Assembly: GCA_900473175.1 (NCBI GenBank)
Contig: UCKM01000008.1
Location: 366,837-430,836 of the forward strand
Length of the DNA stretch: 64,000 bases
From: Hyphomicrobiales bacterium
GTDB lineage: Bacteria > Pseudomonadota > Alphaproteobacteria > Rhizobiales > Rhizobiaceae
Reading direction: 5' to 3'
Below, piece by piece: positions 45,871 to 57,019 of the stretch (its first letter is position 1; each line of letters opens with the position of its first letter). The position numbers were made by a program, and so were the translations under genes. Below the pieces are notes generated by a model. That model was not told the DNA's origin, searched no databases, and worked only from the letters and a program-made list of their open reading frames with translations.

Positions 45871-45920
45871 GCCTCAGCGGTCTCGACCATCACATGCTTC
45901 AAACTCTGGGAGGACAGACA

Positions 45921-46919
45921 ATGAATCTTTTGAAGAAACTTGCATTGGGATCGGCATTCGCCCTTGCCATGCTCGCATCGCAGGCTCAGGCCGCCGACAC
46001 GGTCAAGATCGGCCTCGTCGTCAAGTCGCTCGGCAATGGCTTCTTTGAAGCCGCCAACAAGGGCGCGCAGGAAGCCGCGAAGGAACTCGGCAATGTCGAG
46101 GTCATCTATACCGGCCCGACATCGACGACGGCTGAAGGCCAGATCGAGGTCATCAACGCCCTGATCGCCCAGAACGTCAACGCCATTGCGGTTTCCGCCA
46201 ATGATCCCGATGCGCTCGTTCCTGCCTTGAAGAAGGCCATGGCGCGCGGCATCAAGGTCATTTCCTGGGACTCGGCTGTCGCCAAGGATGGCCGGATCAT
46301 GCACCTCAACCCGTCCTCGAACGAGCTGATCGGCAAGATGTGCCTGCAGCTCGCCGCCGACCATCTGAAGGATGGCAAGGGCGATTTCGCGATTCTCTCG
46401 GCAACCACCACCTCGACCAACCAGAACACCTGGATCGAGGAAATGAAGAAGCAGCTGCCCAACTTCCCGGGCCTCAATCTCGTGACCACAGTCTATGGTG
46501 ACGACCTTTCCGACAAGAGCTACCGCGAAGCGCAGGGCCTCCTGACCTCGCAGCCGAATGTGAAGGTCATTGTTGCCCCGACGACGGTTGGCGTCCTCGC
46601 GGCGTCGCAGGCCGTGGCCGATGCCAAGAAGATCGGCGACGTCTATGTGACCGGCCTCGGGCTTCCGTCCGAAATGGCCGGCGCGATCAAGTCCGGCGCA
46701 ACCAAGGAGTTTGCGATCTGGAATCCGATCGACCTTGGCTACTCGGCAACCGAGATTGCCTATCGCCTCGTCAAGGGTGAAACCGATGGTGCGCCAGGCA
46801 GCGAGATCAATGCCGGACGCATGGGCAAGATCAAGGTCGGCGACAATGGCGAAGCAGCCATGGCGGATCCGTTCGTCTACAACGCCAAGAACATCGACCA
46901 GTTCTCCAAGATTTTCTGA
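45921..46919 (+). CDS. rhaS: Rhamnose ABC importer, periplasmic binding protein
   Basis: 332 residues from ATG at 45921 (GGGAGGA upstream). Signal peptide about 1-24 (MNLLKKLALGSAFALAMLAS ... AQA), then KIGLVVKSLGNGFFEAANKGAQ, a ribose/rhamnose-type binding protein (periplasmic binding protein family 4/LacI fold). Followed by a strong hairpin before rhaT. Confidence 0.92.
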   Translation: MNLLKKLALGSAFALAMLASQAQAADTVKIGLVVKSLGNGFFEAANKGAQEAAKELGNVEVIYTGPTSTTAEGQIEVINALIAQNVNAIAVSANDPDALVPALKKAMARGIKVISWDSAVAKDGRIMHLNPSSNELIGKMCLQLAADHLKDGKGDFAILSATTTSTNQNTWIEEMKKQLPNFPGLNLVTTVYGDDLSDKSYREAQGLLTSQPNVKVIVAPTTVGVLAASQAVADAKKIGDVYVTGLGLPSEMAGAIKSGATKEFAIWNPIDLGYSATEIAYRLVKGETDGAPGSEINAGRMGKIKVGDNGEAAMADPFVYNAKNIDQFSKIF

Positions 46920-46937
46920 TCGAAGAATCCCGGCACC

Positions 46938-46968
46938 GCCCGGCAGAGACTCTGCCGGGCATTTTATC
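46938..46968 (+). terminator. Hairpin between rhaS and rhaT (attenuator-like)
   Basis: GCCCGGCAGA (46938-46947) and TCTGCCGGGC (46951-46960), loop of three bases, then ATTTTATC. Partial termination here would give more RhaS than RhaT/P/Q. Confidence 0.75.
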
Positions 46969-46984
46969 TCCTTCGGAATAGTCG

Positions 46985-48505
46985 ATGAATCAGATTGCCC
47001 TGTCAGAACCGCTGCTGGATACGCCACTTCTCGAGATGCGCGGCATCTCCAAATCGTTTCCCGGCGTCAAGGCGCTCAACGTTGTGAACATCGCGCTTTA
47101 CGCCGGCAAGGTGACGGCGTTGATCGGCGAAAACGGTGCGGGCAAGTCGACATTGGTGAAGATCCTGACCGGCATCTATCAATCCGACGAGGGCGAGATC
47201 CATGTCGACGGCAAACCAGTTGCCTTCAACAACGCACAGGACGCGATTGACTTCGGCGTGACGGCCATCCATCAGGAAACCGTCCTGTTCGACGAATTGT
47301 CGGTCGCCGAGAACATCTTTCTCGGCCATTCGCCGAAAACCCGGCTTGGTTTCGTCAACTGGAAGGCCGTCAACGCGCGGGCGCTCGCCCTGCTGCATTC
47401 GCTCGAAAGCAATATCGATCCGCGCACGCGCCTCAAGAATCTCTCGATCGCCCAGCGTCATCTTGTGGCGATCGCGCGGGCACTGTCCGTTGACGCACGC
47501 ATCGTCATCATGGACGAGCCGACCGCCGCGCTGTCGCGCAAGGAAGTCGATGACCTATTCCAGATCGTCAAGCGATTGAAAGCGCAAGGCAAGGCGATCC
47601 TCTTCATCAGCCACAAATTCGACGAGGTCTACGAAATCGCCGATAATTTCGCTGTGTTTCGCGATGGCAAGGCTGTCGGCAGCGGGGTGATCGCCGGCAC
47701 TGGCCAGGACGACATCGTCAGGCTCATGGTCGGGCGGTCGATCGAACACGCCTTCCCCAAGGTGGATATTCCACTCGGCGAAACCGTGCTTGCGATCGAG
47801 AACTATACCCATCCGACAGAGTTCCGCGACATTACCTTCGCTTTGCGCAAGGGCGAAATCTTCGGAATCTACGGTCTCGTCGGCGCAGGCCGTTCCGAGA
47901 TCTGCCAGTCGCTGTTCGGGGTGACAAGGCCTTCCGGCGGCAAGCTGAAACTGAACGGCAAGGAGATCTTAATCCGCTCGCCCGGCGAAGCCATCAAGGC
48001 AGGTATCGTTTATGTACCGGAGGAGCGCGGCCGTCATGGCGCGGTGCTGCAATTGCCGATCTACCAGAACATCTCACTCCCGTCGCTGACACGAACGTCG
48101 CGCTCGGGGTTTCTGCGGGCAGCGGAAGAATTTGCGCTGGCGCGGAAATATGCGGAGCGCTTTGACCTGCGCGCCGCTGCGTTCTCGGTTCCCGTCGGCA
48201 CATTGTCGGGCGGCAACCAGCAGAAAGTAGTCATCGGCAAATGGCTGGCGACGCAGCCGAAGATCCTCATTCTCGATGAGCCGACCAAGGGCATCGATAT
48301 CGGTTCGAAGGCGGCGGTGCACGCCTTTATCAGTGAACTCGCCGCCGAAGGTCTCAGCATCATCATGGTGTCATCCGAATTGCCGGAGATCCTCGGCATG
48401 TCCGACCGCGTCCTTGTCATGCGCGAAGGGCTCTCCGCCGGCATCTATGAACGCAATCATTTGAGTGCCGAGACGTTGGTCCGGGCCGCAACCGGGAACG
48501 CGTGA
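46985..48505 (+). CDS. rhaT: Rhamnose ABC importer, double ATP-binding protein
   Basis: 506 residues with two ATPase halves, as in sugar ABC proteins of the RbsA/MglA type. Half 1: Walker A GENGAGKST (about residue 50), Walker B VIMDEPTAALSR. Half 2 (from about 265): GLVGAGRSEICQSLFG replaces a canonical Walker A, then signature LSGGNQQKVVIGKWL and Walker B LILDEPTKGID. Stop overlaps rhaP. Confidence 0.94.
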   Translation: MNQIALSEPLLDTPLLEMRGISKSFPGVKALNVVNIALYAGKVTALIGENGAGKSTLVKILTGIYQSDEGEIHVDGKPVAFNNAQDAIDFGVTAIHQETVLFDELSVAENIFLGHSPKTRLGFVNWKAVNARALALLHSLESNIDPRTRLKNLSIAQRHLVAIARALSVDARIVIMDEPTAALSRKEVDDLFQIVKRLKAQGKAILFISHKFDEVYEIADNFAVFRDGKAVGSGVIAGTGQDDIVRLMVGRSIEHAFPKVDIPLGETVLAIENYTHPTEFRDITFALRKGEIFGIYGLVGAGRSEICQSLFGVTRPSGGKLKLNGKEILIRSPGEAIKAGIVYVPEERGRHGAVLQLPIYQNISLPSLTRTSRSGFLRAAEEFALARKYAERFDLRAAAFSVPVGTLSGGNQQKVVIGKWLATQPKILILDEPTKGIDIGSKAAVHAFISELAAEGLSIIMVSSELPEILGMSDRVLVMREGLSAGIYERNHLSAETLVRAATGNA

Positions 48506-49506
48506 TGCTGAAGCAACTGTTCAAATATCGCGAAATGCTGCTGGTCGTCATCATAGCGGTTCTGCTCGCCGCGTTCTCGGCTCGCTCACCCGGTTTTGCA
48601 AAGCCGGCCAATCTTGCCAATATCTTCAACGATACCTCGATCCTGATCATCCTGGCCCTCGGGCAGATGACCGTGATCCTGACCAAGTCGATTGATTTGT
48701 CGGTGGCTGCCAATGTGGCGTTCACCGGTATGGCGGTCGGTATGCTGAACGCCGCCTATCCGGGGATGCCGCTCGCACTGATCATCCTAATAGCGCTCGG
48801 CATCGGCGCAGTTCTCGGTGCCATCAACGGTCTCTTCGTCTGGAAGCTCGGCATTCCTTCCATCGTCGTTACGCTTGGAACGCTGACGATCTATCGCGGC
48901 ATGGCCTTCGTCCTGTCCGGTGGCGCATGGGTGAATGCTCATCAAATGACCGAAACATTCCTGCAGACGCCTCGCCAACTCTTCCTTGGCCTGCCTATTC
49001 TCGGCTGGACGGCCATCGTCATCGTCGCCATCATGTATCTTGTCATGTCAAGGACGTTCCTCGGCCGGGCGATCTACGCCTCCGGAGGCAATCCGACGGC
49101 GGCCGTTTATGCCGGTATAGATGTCGGACGCACGCGTTTCTTCGCCTTTGTCATTTCGGGCATGCTTGCGGGCCTGTGCGCCTATTTGTGGGTGTCGCGC
49201 TATGCAGTCGCCTATGTCGATATCGCCGCTGGCTTCGAACTCGACACGGTGGCAGCTTGCGTCATCGGCGGCATTTCTACACTTGGCGGCATCGGCTCCG
49301 TGGCCGGTGCCGTGCTCGGCGCGCTCTTCCTCGGCGTCATCAAGAACGCATTGCCGGTCATCGACATATCACCCTTCGCGCAGATGGCGATTTCCGGCTC
49401 GGTAATTATTGCTGCCGTGATTTTCAACGCGCGCCAGGAGCGGCGGCGCGGCCGCATCATCCTGCGTGATCGCGGTGCATCCGAACAGATCGAGGTGGCA
49501 GCATGA
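48505..49506 (+). CDS. rhaP: Rhamnose ABC importer, permease 1
   Basis: 333 residues, RbsC-like permease with about eight hydrophobic helices. Features: LGQMTVILTKSIDLSVAANVAFTG and FVISGMLAGLCAYLWVSRY. ATG 48505 overlaps the rhaT stop (a GTG at 48502 is alternative). RhaP and RhaQ form the channel. Confidence 0.92.
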   Translation: MLKQLFKYREMLLVVIIAVLLAAFSARSPGFAKPANLANIFNDTSILIILALGQMTVILTKSIDLSVAANVAFTGMAVGMLNAAYPGMPLALIILIALGIGAVLGAINGLFVWKLGIPSIVVTLGTLTIYRGMAFVLSGGAWVNAHQMTETFLQTPRQLFLGLPILGWTAIVIVAIMYLVMSRTFLGRAIYASGGNPTAAVYAGIDVGRTRFFAFVISGMLAGLCAYLWVSRYAVAYVDIAAGFELDTVAACVIGGISTLGGIGSVAGAVLGALFLGVIKNALPVIDISPFAQMAISGSVIIAAVIFNARQERRRGRIILRDRGASEQIEVAA

Positions 49507-50504
49507 GCGCGGTTTCTGAAAGGCGGCACATTCCAGACCGCCTGGGTACATCGACCAATCGCCTGTTTTCCAGCTGGGAGGCGCTGCTGTTCCTGGTTGC
49601 TGTGCTGATCTTCATCGCCAACGCCCTCGCCTCGCCCTACTTCCTCAACGCCTGGAATCTCTCCGACGCGACGTTTAATTTCACCGAGAAGGCGATGGTC
49701 GCTTTCGCTATGGCGCTGTTGATCATTTCCGGCGAAATCGACCTTTCGGTTGCCGCGATCATTGCCCTCGCCTCCACCGCGATGGGCGCTGCCGTGCAGG
49801 CCGGGATTGGTACGCCGGGCCTTGTCCTCATCGGCATTGGGGTCGGGGTTGGATGCGGCATGATCAACGGCATTCTTGTCGCAGGATTGCGGCTTCCGTC
49901 AATTGTGGTCACAATCGGCACGATGAGCCTTTTCCGTGGCATTGCCTATATCGTTCTCGGCGACAAGGCGTATGGCGGCTATCCCGCCTCCTTTGCCTAT
50001 TTCGGCCAGGGCTATGTGTTCTGGGTCATCTCGTTCGAGTTCATGCTCTTCGCCATACTCGCCATCATCTTTGCCGTTCTCCTGCATGCGACAAATTTTG
50101 GCCGGCGTATATACGCCATCGGCAACAACGAATTTGCGGCACGCTTTTCCGGCATTCATGTCGAGCGTATCAAGTTCACCCTGTTTCTGATGACAGGCCT
50201 CATGTCGGGCATTGCGGCCGTGTGCCTGACCTCGCGCCTTGGATCGACGCGCCCCTCCATCGCCCAAGGTTGGGAACTCGAAATCGTTACCATGGTCGTG
50301 CTCGGGGGCATTTCCATCCTTGGTGGGTCCGGTACGATTGGCGGGGTCGTCATCGCGGCCTTCGTCATGGGCCTGGTAACCTTCGGCCTCGGCCTTCTCA
50401 ATGTTCCGGGCATCGTCATGTCGATTTTCATCGGACTGCTTTTGATCATCACCATCACCCTGCCGATCGTCATCCGGCAGCTCAGACGCAGGACCGCCGC
50501 ATGA
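49503..50504 (+). CDS. rhaQ: Rhamnose ABC importer, permease 2
   Basis: 333 residues, second RbsC-like permease ([46 protein letters not shown]). Starts by ATGA overlap with rhaP and overlaps the next gene in the same way. Confidence 0.92.
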   Translation: MSAVSERRHIPDRLGTSTNRLFSSWEALLFLVAVLIFIANALASPYFLNAWNLSDATFNFTEKAMVAFAMALLIISGEIDLSVAAIIALASTAMGAAVQAGIGTPGLVLIGIGVGVGCGMINGILVAGLRLPSIVVTIGTMSLFRGIAYIVLGDKAYGGYPASFAYFGQGYVFWVISFEFMLFAILAIIFAVLLHATNFGRRIYAIGNNEFAARFSGIHVERIKFTLFLMTGLMSGIAAVCLTSRLGSTRPSIAQGWELEIVTMVVLGGISILGGSGTIGGVVIAAFVMGLVTFGLGLLNVPGIVMSIFIGLLLIITITLPIVIRQLRRRTAA

Positions 50505-50824
50505 GTACGGCCGAAAAATATGCCTTCAAGATGGTGTTCAATCCGGGTATGGAATCCGAGTATCGCAAACGCCACGATGCGATATGGCCGGAACTCGTGG
50601 AACTGCTGCGTGAGGCGGGCGTAAGCGATTATTCGATCCATCTCGATCGAGAAACGAACACCTTGCTCGGTGTGCTCACACGCCAGGCCGATCACCGGAT
50701 GCAAAGCCTGCCCGACCATCCCGTGATGAAGAAATGGTGGGCGCATATGGCGGATATCATGGTCACCAATGCTGATAATTCGCCGGTTCAGTCTGAACTC
50801 GTGTGCCTGTTTCATCTACCATGA
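50501..50824 (+). CDS. rhaM: L-rhamnose mutarotase
   Basis: 107 residues. Features: [42 protein letters not shown] and [15 protein letters not shown], with the conserved His, Tyr and Trp-Trp of RhaM/RhaU. It interconverts alpha and beta L-rhamnose in the cytoplasm, feeding the isomerase. ATGA overlaps on both sides (rhaQ and rhaK). Called rhaU in rhizobia. Confidence 0.95.
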   Translation: MSTAEKYAFKMVFNPGMESEYRKRHDAIWPELVELLREAGVSDYSIHLDRETNTLLGVLTRQADHRMQSLPDHPVMKKWWAHMADIMVTNADNSPVQSELVCLFHLP

Positions 50825-52188
50825 ACAAGGGTCGCCGTATCGCGGTCATCGACGTGGGCAAGACCAATGCCAAGGTCGTTGTTGTTGACGCGGCAAACGG
50901 GGTGGAAGTCGCTTCGCGTAGTACGCCAAACAGCATTGTCAGGGACGGACCCTATCCGCACTACAATGTTGATCGGCTTTGGACCTTCATGCTCGATGCG
51001 CTCGGCGAATTTGCCGTAACGCCCGGCTTCGATGCGATCTCGGTAACCGCGCACGGCGCAGCAGCGGCGTTGCTGGGCGAGGATGACCTCGCGATGCCGG
51101 TTATCGACTATGAATTTACCTACCCCGACGCGGTGCAGGAGGCCTACGCCGCGCTGCGTCCGGATTTCGCTGAAACGCGCTCGCCGCTTCTCTCCGGTGG
51201 GTTGAATGTCGGGGCGCAAATTCACTACCAGAAAACGCGGTTCCCTTCGCTCTTCGCGAGCGTGCGATCCATCGTCACCTATGCACAATACTGGGTCTGG
51301 AGGTTGACCGGTATCGCAGTCAATGAAGTGACGTCGCTCGGCTGCCACACGGACCTCTGGAATCCGCAGCAGGGTGATTATTCGGGTCTCGTTGACGCGC
51401 TTGAACTTCGTGCGCTGATGGCGCCCATACGCCCGGCTTTTGACCGCATCGGCGACCTGTCCAAGCCGGTTGCTGAAGCGCTGGGTGTCAAAACGGCAAT
51501 CCCCGTTCATTGCGGTATCCATGATTCCAACGCATCGCTGCTGCCGCATCTGCTCACGCGGCAATCGCCATTTTCGGTGATATCGACCGGGACATGGGTT
51601 GTGTCCTTCGCAGTTGGCGGCCGCTTGGCCCAGCTCGATAAGGACCGGGATACGCTGGCCAATGTGGACGCCTATGGCAAGGCCGTGCCCTCCGCGCGCT
51701 TCATGGGGGGCCGCGAGTTTGATATTTTGACTGGCAGCGAGGCAATCCAAGCTGATGCCGCGACGCTGGACAAGGTCCTCCGCAGCGGGTTGATGATCCT
51801 CCCGAGCGTCATCAAGGGTTCGGGGCCCTACCCACAGCGCGAAGCGATTTGGCCGAACGGCGAGCCCAAATCTGCGACAGAACGTATCGCAGCAGCTTCG
51901 CTCTATGCGGCGCTGATGACCAATACGTGCCTCGAGCTCATTGGTGCATCCGGCCCGACCATCCTCGAGGGTCCCTTCGCGCGCAACCGCATTTTTCTGT
52001 CGGCGCTGCGGTCCCTCACCGGCCGTGAGGTGATTGCCCTGCCCGGTTCCACCGGCACCAGTCTTGGCGCCGCCCTTCTCGCGGGGGCCGCTTGCTCGCT
52101 CAAGCCTTCGGCTGATGTCGTGCTGCCGCTGCAAGCCGAGTTCGATTTATATGCGCAAACCTGGCGCGAAATGCTGGAGAACAAATGA
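50821..52188 (+). CDS. rhaK: Rhamnulokinase-type FGGY sugar kinase
   Basis: About 455 residues from ATG at 50821, overlapping the rhaM stop. FGGY kinase: phosphate-1 motif [16 protein letters not shown], catalytic region [14 protein letters not shown], and [15 protein letters not shown]. It phosphorylates rhamnulose. In R. leguminosarum the RhaK protein is also required for transport through the ABC importer; whether that holds here is not known. Last gene of the operon. Confidence 0.92.
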   Translation: MNKGRRIAVIDVGKTNAKVVVVDAANGVEVASRSTPNSIVRDGPYPHYNVDRLWTFMLDALGEFAVTPGFDAISVTAHGAAAALLGEDDLAMPVIDYEFTYPDAVQEAYAALRPDFAETRSPLLSGGLNVGAQIHYQKTRFPSLFASVRSIVTYAQYWVWRLTGIAVNEVTSLGCHTDLWNPQQGDYSGLVDALELRALMAPIRPAFDRIGDLSKPVAEALGVKTAIPVHCGIHDSNASLLPHLLTRQSPFSVISTGTWVVSFAVGGRLAQLDKDRDTLANVDAYGKAVPSARFMGGREFDILTGSEAIQADAATLDKVLRSGLMILPSVIKGSGPYPQREAIWPNGEPKSATERIAAASLYAALMTNTCLELIGASGPTILEGPFARNRIFLSALRSLTGREVIALPGSTGTSLGAALLAGAACSLKPSADVVLPLQAEFDLYAQTWREMLENK

Positions 52189-52190
52189 TA

Positions 52191-52215
52191 GAGGCGGGCC
52201 GATGGAACCCGCCTC
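52191..52215. terminator. Convergent hairpin between rhaK and dctA
   Basis: GAGGCGGG (52191-52198) pairs with CCCGCCTC (52208-52215), and flanking TGAT/ATCA bases extend the stem. It lies between two convergent stops; no long U-run. Confidence 0.65.
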
Positions 52216-52237
52216 GATCATCTAAGCCTGGAGCATT

Positions 52238-53563
52238 TTAACTGGCGAGAGCCAGTGCGTCCTCGTCGGCGAAATCACCGTTGAGGGCTTGCGCCAGCTT
52301 GTTGGTGTCAAGCTCGCCCTCCCAGCGGGCAACGACGATGGTTGCTACCGCATTGCCAACCAGATTGGTAAGGGCTCGGCATTCCGACATGAAACGGTCA
52401 ATGCCGAGGATCAGCGCCATGCCTGCGACCGGAACCGCCGGAACGACCGACAACGTGGCCGCGAGGGTGATGAAGCCTGCGCCGGTGATACCGGCAGCCC
52501 CCTTTGAACTCAACATTGCCACCAGCAGCAGCAGTACCTGGTCGGTGAGGGTCAAGGGTGTGTTGGTCGCCTGCGCGATGAATAGCGCAGCCAAGGTCAT
52601 GTAGATGTTGGTGCCATCAAGGTTGAACGAATAGCCCGTCGGGATGACGAGACCGACGACGGACTTCTTGCAGCCAGCCTTTTCCATCTTGGCCATCAAT
52701 GTCGGCAGCGCGGCTTCCGACGAGCTTGTGCCGAGAACCAGCAGCAGCTCTTCCTTGATATAGCGGATCAACGCCAGGATGGAGAAGCCATTGTACCAAG
52801 CGACGGCGCCAAGGACGACTAGCACGAACAGCAGCGACGTGAGGTAGAACGTGCCGATCAGCATGATCAGATTGGCAACGGAACCGATGCCATACTTTCC
52901 GATGGTAAAAGCCATGGCGCCGAACGCGCCGATGGGGGCGGCCTTCATCAGGATGGCGACGAGCTTGAACACCGGCGCCGCAAGCGTCTGCAGGAAATTG
53001 GTAACCGGCTCGGCTTTCTCGCCGACCATGGCAAGGGAAAGGCCGAACAGGACCGAGAAGAACAGCACCTGGAGGATATCGCCGGATGCGAAGGCACCAA
53101 CGATGGTTGTCGGGATGATGTTGGTCAGGAACCCGATGACGCTCTGCTCATGCGCCTGCTGGGTATAGGTCGCGACCGCCTTTGGATCGAGCGATGCCGG
53201 GTCGATGTTCATCCCCGCGCCCGGCTGGATGACATTGGCGACGACGAGGCCGACGATGAGCGCCAGGGTCGAGAAAGTCAGGAAGTAGATCATCGCTTTC
53301 CCGGCAACCCGGCCGACCTTCTTCAGGTCGCTCATGCCGGCGATGCCGGTGGAAACGGTCAGGAAAATGACGGGGGCAATGATCATCTTTACCAGCTTGA
53401 TGAAGGCGTCGCCGAGCGGCTTCATGCTGGTGCCGATTTCGGGATAGAAATGTCCGAGCAGAATGCCGATGGTGATGGCAACGATTACCTGGAAATAGAG
53501 ATGGGCATAGATAGGGGTTTTGCCGCGCGGCTGCGGCACTGCGTTAATGGTCACAGGACTCAT
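52238..53563 (-). CDS. dctA: C4-dicarboxylate/H+ symporter
   Basis: 441 residues from ATG at 53563, with GGAGGAAG directly upstream; an upstream ATG at 53575 precedes this signal and is rejected. Dicarboxylate/amino acid:cation symporter family. Segments: [56 protein letters not shown] (serine-rich substrate loop), [23 protein letters not shown] and the [14 protein letters not shown] region. Imports succinate, fumarate and malate, and is needed for nodule nitrogen fixation in rhizobia. Expression probably depends on sigma-54 and DctD. Confidence 0.97.
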   Translation of the reverse strand: MSPVTINAVPQPRGKTPIYAHLYFQVIVAITIGILLGHFYPEIGTSMKPLGDAFIKLVKMIIAPVIFLTVSTGIAGMSDLKKVGRVAGKAMIYFLTFSTLALIVGLVVANVIQPGAGMNIDPASLDPKAVATYTQQAHEQSVIGFLTNIIPTTIVGAFASGDILQVLFFSVLFGLSLAMVGEKAEPVTNFLQTLAAPVFKLVAILMKAAPIGAFGAMAFTIGKYGIGSVANLIMLIGTFYLTSLLFVLVVLGAVAWYNGFSILALIRYIKEELLLVLGTSSSEAALPTLMAKMEKAGCKKSVVGLVIPTGYSFNLDGTNIYMTLAALFIAQATNTPLTLTDQVLLLLVAMLSSKGAAGITGAGFITLAATLSVVPAVPVAGMALILGIDRFMSECRALTNLVGNAVATIVVARWEGELDTNKLAQALNGDFADEDALALAS

Positions 53564-53660
53564 GACTTCCTCCATGATTTGAGCCGCGTCTGGCAGAAAT
53601 GCCTGTCAGCCTCCCGAGGCTCGTTGCGGGACGGAATGATCCGTACCTTGGAATCTCATT

Positions 53661-53676
53661 TGCAAGCACCGTGCCA
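53661..53676 (-). promoter_or_regulatory. Sigma-54 promoter of dctA
   Basis: On the minus strand, TGGCACGGTGCTTGCA matches the consensus TGGCACG-N4-TTGC(A/T) at every defined position. It is about 100 bp upstream of the dctA start, so the 5' leader is about 85 nt. Confidence 0.93.
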
Positions 53677-53749
53677 GTTTCCAGCGCTCATCTAAGATAT
53701 TGAAATCATAGCGATTTAAAACAATGGTTGCGGATGAGTAGAAGAGGAT

Positions 53750-53800
53750 GTGCGGAATACCGCACGGCGATATTGCAGTTTGTGCGGAAATATGCACAAA
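53750..53800. promoter_or_regulatory. Paired DctD-type upstream activating sites
   Basis: Site 1: GTGCGG-AATA-CCGCAC, a perfect palindrome at 53750-53765. Site 2: TTTGTGC (53779-53785) and GCACAAA (53794-53800) with an 8-bp spacer. Centres are 32 bp apart, about three helical turns, and lie about 75-125 bp upstream of the sigma-54 promoter, the arrangement expected for DctD dimers acting by looping. Confidence 0.85.
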
Positions 53801-53807
53801 TGCCGGC

Positions 53808-55661
53808 ATGGAAAACGCTGCAGAAATTGGCCTGGACACCGCCCGGAAGAGCGTGACCAGCGGCGCTGCAAGGACCTTTTACATTGCTCTCACAGCCATC
53901 CTTATCGCGGCCGTACTCTTTGCTGCAAATCGCTACGGCCGCGATCGCGCCTACGAGACCCTGAGGGCCCGGGCGCAAAGCAATGCCGAGTTGAACGCGG
54001 TGCTTCTGCGCACTGTCCTTGAAAAGCAGCGCTCACTCCCTTTCGTCCTGGCACGGGATCGCGACGTCATCAGCGCGCTCTCGTCGGGCAGCGACAGCAT
54101 GTTCAAGCTCATAAATGAAAAGCTGGAGAGCCTCATTCCAGGGACGCGGGCGTCGGTCATTTACCTCCTCGACGCCAGGGGTCTGGCGGTTGCGTCCAGC
54201 AATTGGCGCGAGCCGACAAGCTTCGTTGGCATCGACTACAGTTTCCGCCCCTATTATACCGGCGCGGTTTCTGCCGGTAGTGCCGAACATTATGCGCTTG
54301 GCACGATCAGCAAGCGCCCGGGGCTTTATATTTCCAAGCGCATCGACGGTGCCTCCGGCTTGCTGGGTGTCATCGTCATCAAGGTCGAGTTTGATGAGCT
54401 GGAAGCCGATTGGCGCCGCAACAGCGACCCGTCATTCGTAACTGATCAGCGCGGTATCGTTCTCGTCACCAGTTTCCCCGAATGGCGGTTCATGACGCAA
54501 GGGATAGTACCCGCTGACCAGAAGACGCCGATGCGCGAGAGCCTGCAATTCGGCGATGCGCCGCTGGAGCCGCTCAGCATCACGCCGACTTTCCCGCAGC
54601 AACAGCCCGATACCGTGAAGGCGCGATTGCCAGGCGCAGCAAAGGACGAGGATTTCGTGCGGGTACAGGCCGAGGTTCCGACCACGAACTGGACCTTGCA
54701 CCTGTTGACGCCCTCGACAGCCGCCGTGGCGGAGGCAACGCGCACGGCGGTGTCGCTTGCGCTCATCGTTTTGACCCCCCTGCTTGGAATAACAGCCTAT
54801 CTGCTGCGCCGCCGTGGGCTGGGGTTGCGCCGCGCGCGCGAACAGGAAGCCGCACGGCTCGAGCTCGAACGCCGGGTAGCAGCGCGTACCGCGGACCTCA
54901 GTGCCGCCCATGCCCAGCTTGTCAGGCAGTCGGAGGAGCGGCAGAAGACGGAAGCGAAGCTCCAGACTGTGCAGCAGGAACTGGTTCAAGCGAACAGGCT
55001 TGCCATTCTCGGACAGGTCACGGCCGGCGTTGCGCATGAAATCAACCAGCCTGTTGCCGCAATACGGGCCTACGCGGACAATGCCCAGACCTTTCTTCAC
55101 CGCACCCAGCTCGATTCGGTGAAGGACAATCTGAAATCAATCTCCGGGCTCACCGAGCGCATTGGCAGTATCACCGACGAGTTGCGCACCTTCTCGCGCA
55201 AGGGCACGGGAGAAGCAGGTCCGATCAGCGTCAGCGATATCATTGAAGGCGCGCTTTTGCTTCTCGGCAGCCGGTTCCGCCAGCGGGCCGGTCAAATCAT
55301 CACCGAGACACCCCCGCCTGAAATCAAGGTACATGGCAACCGCATAAGGCTGGAACAGGTGCTGATCAATCTTATGCAGAATGCGCTGGAGGCGACTGAG
55401 GGTGGTCCAGCGAGCAGGATCTGCCTGCGATACGCTGTAACCGACGGTGAAGTCGAACTCATCGTTTCCGACAATGGGCCGGGCATTCCCGAAGAGATCA
55501 TGCGGGCGTTGTTCACGCCGTTCAACACGTCGAAGGATCGCGGCCTTGGACTTGGTCTCGTCATTTGCCATGACATCGTCGCGGAATATGGCGGCCGTAT
55601 CGAGGTCGAGAGTAGCGGAACCGGGACGTCTTTCACCGTTCACTTGCCGAGGGTCGTCTGA
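53808..55661 (+). CDS. dctB: C4-dicarboxylate sensor histidine kinase
   Basis: 617 residues from ATG at 53808; the frame is open to 53748, but that extension would be translated across both DctD sites, so the later start is preferred. First membrane helix about residues 22-41, periplasmic sensor domain, second helix near [15 protein letters not shown], then a coiled coil ([21 protein letters not shown]) and phospho-acceptor box [18 protein letters not shown] with its histidine. ATPase: [31 protein letters not shown]. Senses dicarboxylate with DctA and phosphorylates DctD. Confidence 0.95.
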   Translation: MENAAEIGLDTARKSVTSGAARTFYIALTAILIAAVLFAANRYGRDRAYETLRARAQSNAELNAVLLRTVLEKQRSLPFVLARDRDVISALSSGSDSMFKLINEKLESLIPGTRASVIYLLDARGLAVASSNWREPTSFVGIDYSFRPYYTGAVSAGSAEHYALGTISKRPGLYISKRIDGASGLLGVIVIKVEFDELEADWRRNSDPSFVTDQRGIVLVTSFPEWRFMTQGIVPADQKTPMRESLQFGDAPLEPLSITPTFPQQQPDTVKARLPGAAKDEDFVRVQAEVPTTNWTLHLLTPSTAAVAEATRTAVSLALIVLTPLLGITAYLLRRRGLGLRRAREQEAARLELERRVAARTADLSAAHAQLVRQSEERQKTEAKLQTVQQELVQANRLAILGQVTAGVAHEINQPVAAIRAYADNAQTFLHRTQLDSVKDNLKSISGLTERIGSITDELRTFSRKGTGEAGPISVSDIIEGALLLLGSRFRQRAGQIITETPPPEIKVHGNRIRLEQVLINLMQNALEATEGGPASRICLRYAVTDGEVELIVSDNGPGIPEEIMRALFTPFNTSKDRGLGLGLVICHDIVAEYGGRIEVESSGTGTSFTVHLPRVV

Positions 55662-57019
55662 TGGAGCATCAGCCAAGCATCGCCTTTGTCGATGACGACG
55701 ATGATCTGCGCAATGCCAACCGCCAGACGCTTGAACTTGCCGGCTTTACCGTTGTGCCGTTTGCCGATGCATTGAGCGCCCTGCGGGTCCTTACGCCGGA
55801 TTTCCCAGGCGTTGTTGTCACTGACGTCCGCATGCCGCATATCGACGGGCTTGAATTGTTTCGGCGCCTGCGGGCCATCGATCCGGATCTGCCCGTCATT
55901 CTGATCACAGGGCATGGCGACATCGAAATGGCCGTCGAAGCCCTGCATCAGGGCGCCTACGATTTCATTGCCAAGCCTTACCCGGCCGATCGCCTGGTGC
56001 AAAGCATCACGCGTGCGGCGGAAAAGCGACGGCTTGTCATCGAAAACCGGCAGTTGCGTCAGGCGCTGGAAAGCTCGGACGAGACATTGCCGCTGATTGG
56101 TCAAACGCCGGTCATGCAGAATCTGCGCAAAACGCTGCGTCACGTCGCCAATGCGGATGTCGACGTTTTGATCGCCGGCGAGACAGGCACTGGCAAGGAC
56201 GTTGCCGCTGGACTGCTGCACGAATGGAGCCGCCGAAAGCAGGGCAATTTCGTAGCGCTCAATTGCGGCGCACTACCCGAAGCCGTCATCGAAAGCGAGC
56301 TCTTCGGCCATGAGGCAGGGGCCTTTACCGGGGCGCAGAAACGCCGGGTCGGGCGTATTGAATATGCCAGCGGCGGCACGCTCTTTCTCGATGAAATCGA
56401 AAGCATGCCCCTGTCGACCCAGGTTAAATTGCTGCGCGTGCTCGAAACCCGCGAAGTGACCCCGCTCGGGACAAATGAGCATCGGCCGATCGATCTGCGG
56501 GTCGTGGCGGCAGCGAAAGTCGATCTCGGCAGTCCGGACCAGCGGGCAAACTTCCGCGAGGATCTGTATTACCGGCTGAATGTGGTGACGATTTCCATTC
56601 CTCCCCTGCGCGAGCGGCGCGAAGACGTACCGCTCCTGTTCATGCATTTTCTGCAGCGTGCTGCGGCGCGGTTCAAGTCAGAGGCACCGGAGATGACCCC
56701 TGCCTTGCGATCACGGCTGATTGATCACGACTGGCCGGGCAATGTGCGTGAACTTTCGCATTTTGCCGAACGGGTCGCGCTTGGACTTGGTGACCTCGAT
56801 GGTGCACGTATAAGTCATCTGGCTGACACAATAAGTCTTCCTGAAGCGATGGAGCGGCACGAGGCCAAGCTAATCCGGGAGGCGCTGTCAACAAACAATG
56901 GCGATGTGCGGTCAACCGTCGAGGCCCTCGGCATTCCACGCAAGACATTCTACGACAAGCTGCAGCGCCACGGGATCGATCGAGCCGACTATGCGAAGGT
57001 GAAGCCGCCAGGGGGTTAG
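55661..57019 (+). CDS. dctD: Sigma-54-dependent response regulator
   Basis: 452 residues, NtrC-type. Receiver with Asp55 in [13 protein letters not shown], then AAA+ domain: Walker [15 protein letters not shown], sigma-54 contact motif GAFTGA intact in [14 protein letters not shown], Walker [15 protein letters not shown]-terminal Fis-type helix-turn-helix ([25 protein letters not shown]). Start overlaps dctB stop (TGATG). Its 3' end overlaps the convergent LacI-type gene by four bases. Activates dctA. Confidence 0.96.
   Translation: MEHQPSIAFVDDDDDLRNANRQTLELAGFTVVPFADALSALRVLTPDFPGVVVTDVRMPHIDGLELFRRLRAIDPDLPVILITGHGDIEMAVEALHQGAYDFIAKPYPADRLVQSITRAAEKRRLVIENRQLRQALESSDETLPLIGQTPVMQNLRKTLRHVANADVDVLIAGETGTGKDVAAGLLHEWSRRKQGNFVALNCGALPEAVIESELFGHEAGAFTGAQKRRVGRIEYASGGTLFLDEIESMPLSTQVKLLRVLETREVTPLGTNEHRPIDLRVVAAAKVDLGSPDQRANFREDLYYRLNVVTISIPPLRERREDVPLLFMHFLQRAAARFKSEAPEMTPALRSRLIDHDWPGNVRELSHFAERVALGLGDLDGARISHLADTISLPEAMERHEAKLIREALSTNNGDVRSTVEALGIPRKTFYDKLQRHGIDRADYAKVKPPGG

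Noticed and set aside
50812..52134. 440-codon minus-strand frame opposite rhaK
   Set aside because: Antisense shadow of a high-GC gene; the plus strand has FGGY kinase motifs and coupled start.
53748..53807. Extended N-terminus of dctB from 53748
   Set aside because: It would be translated across both DctD-type palindromes and lacks a ribosome-binding site; the start at 53808 is preferred.
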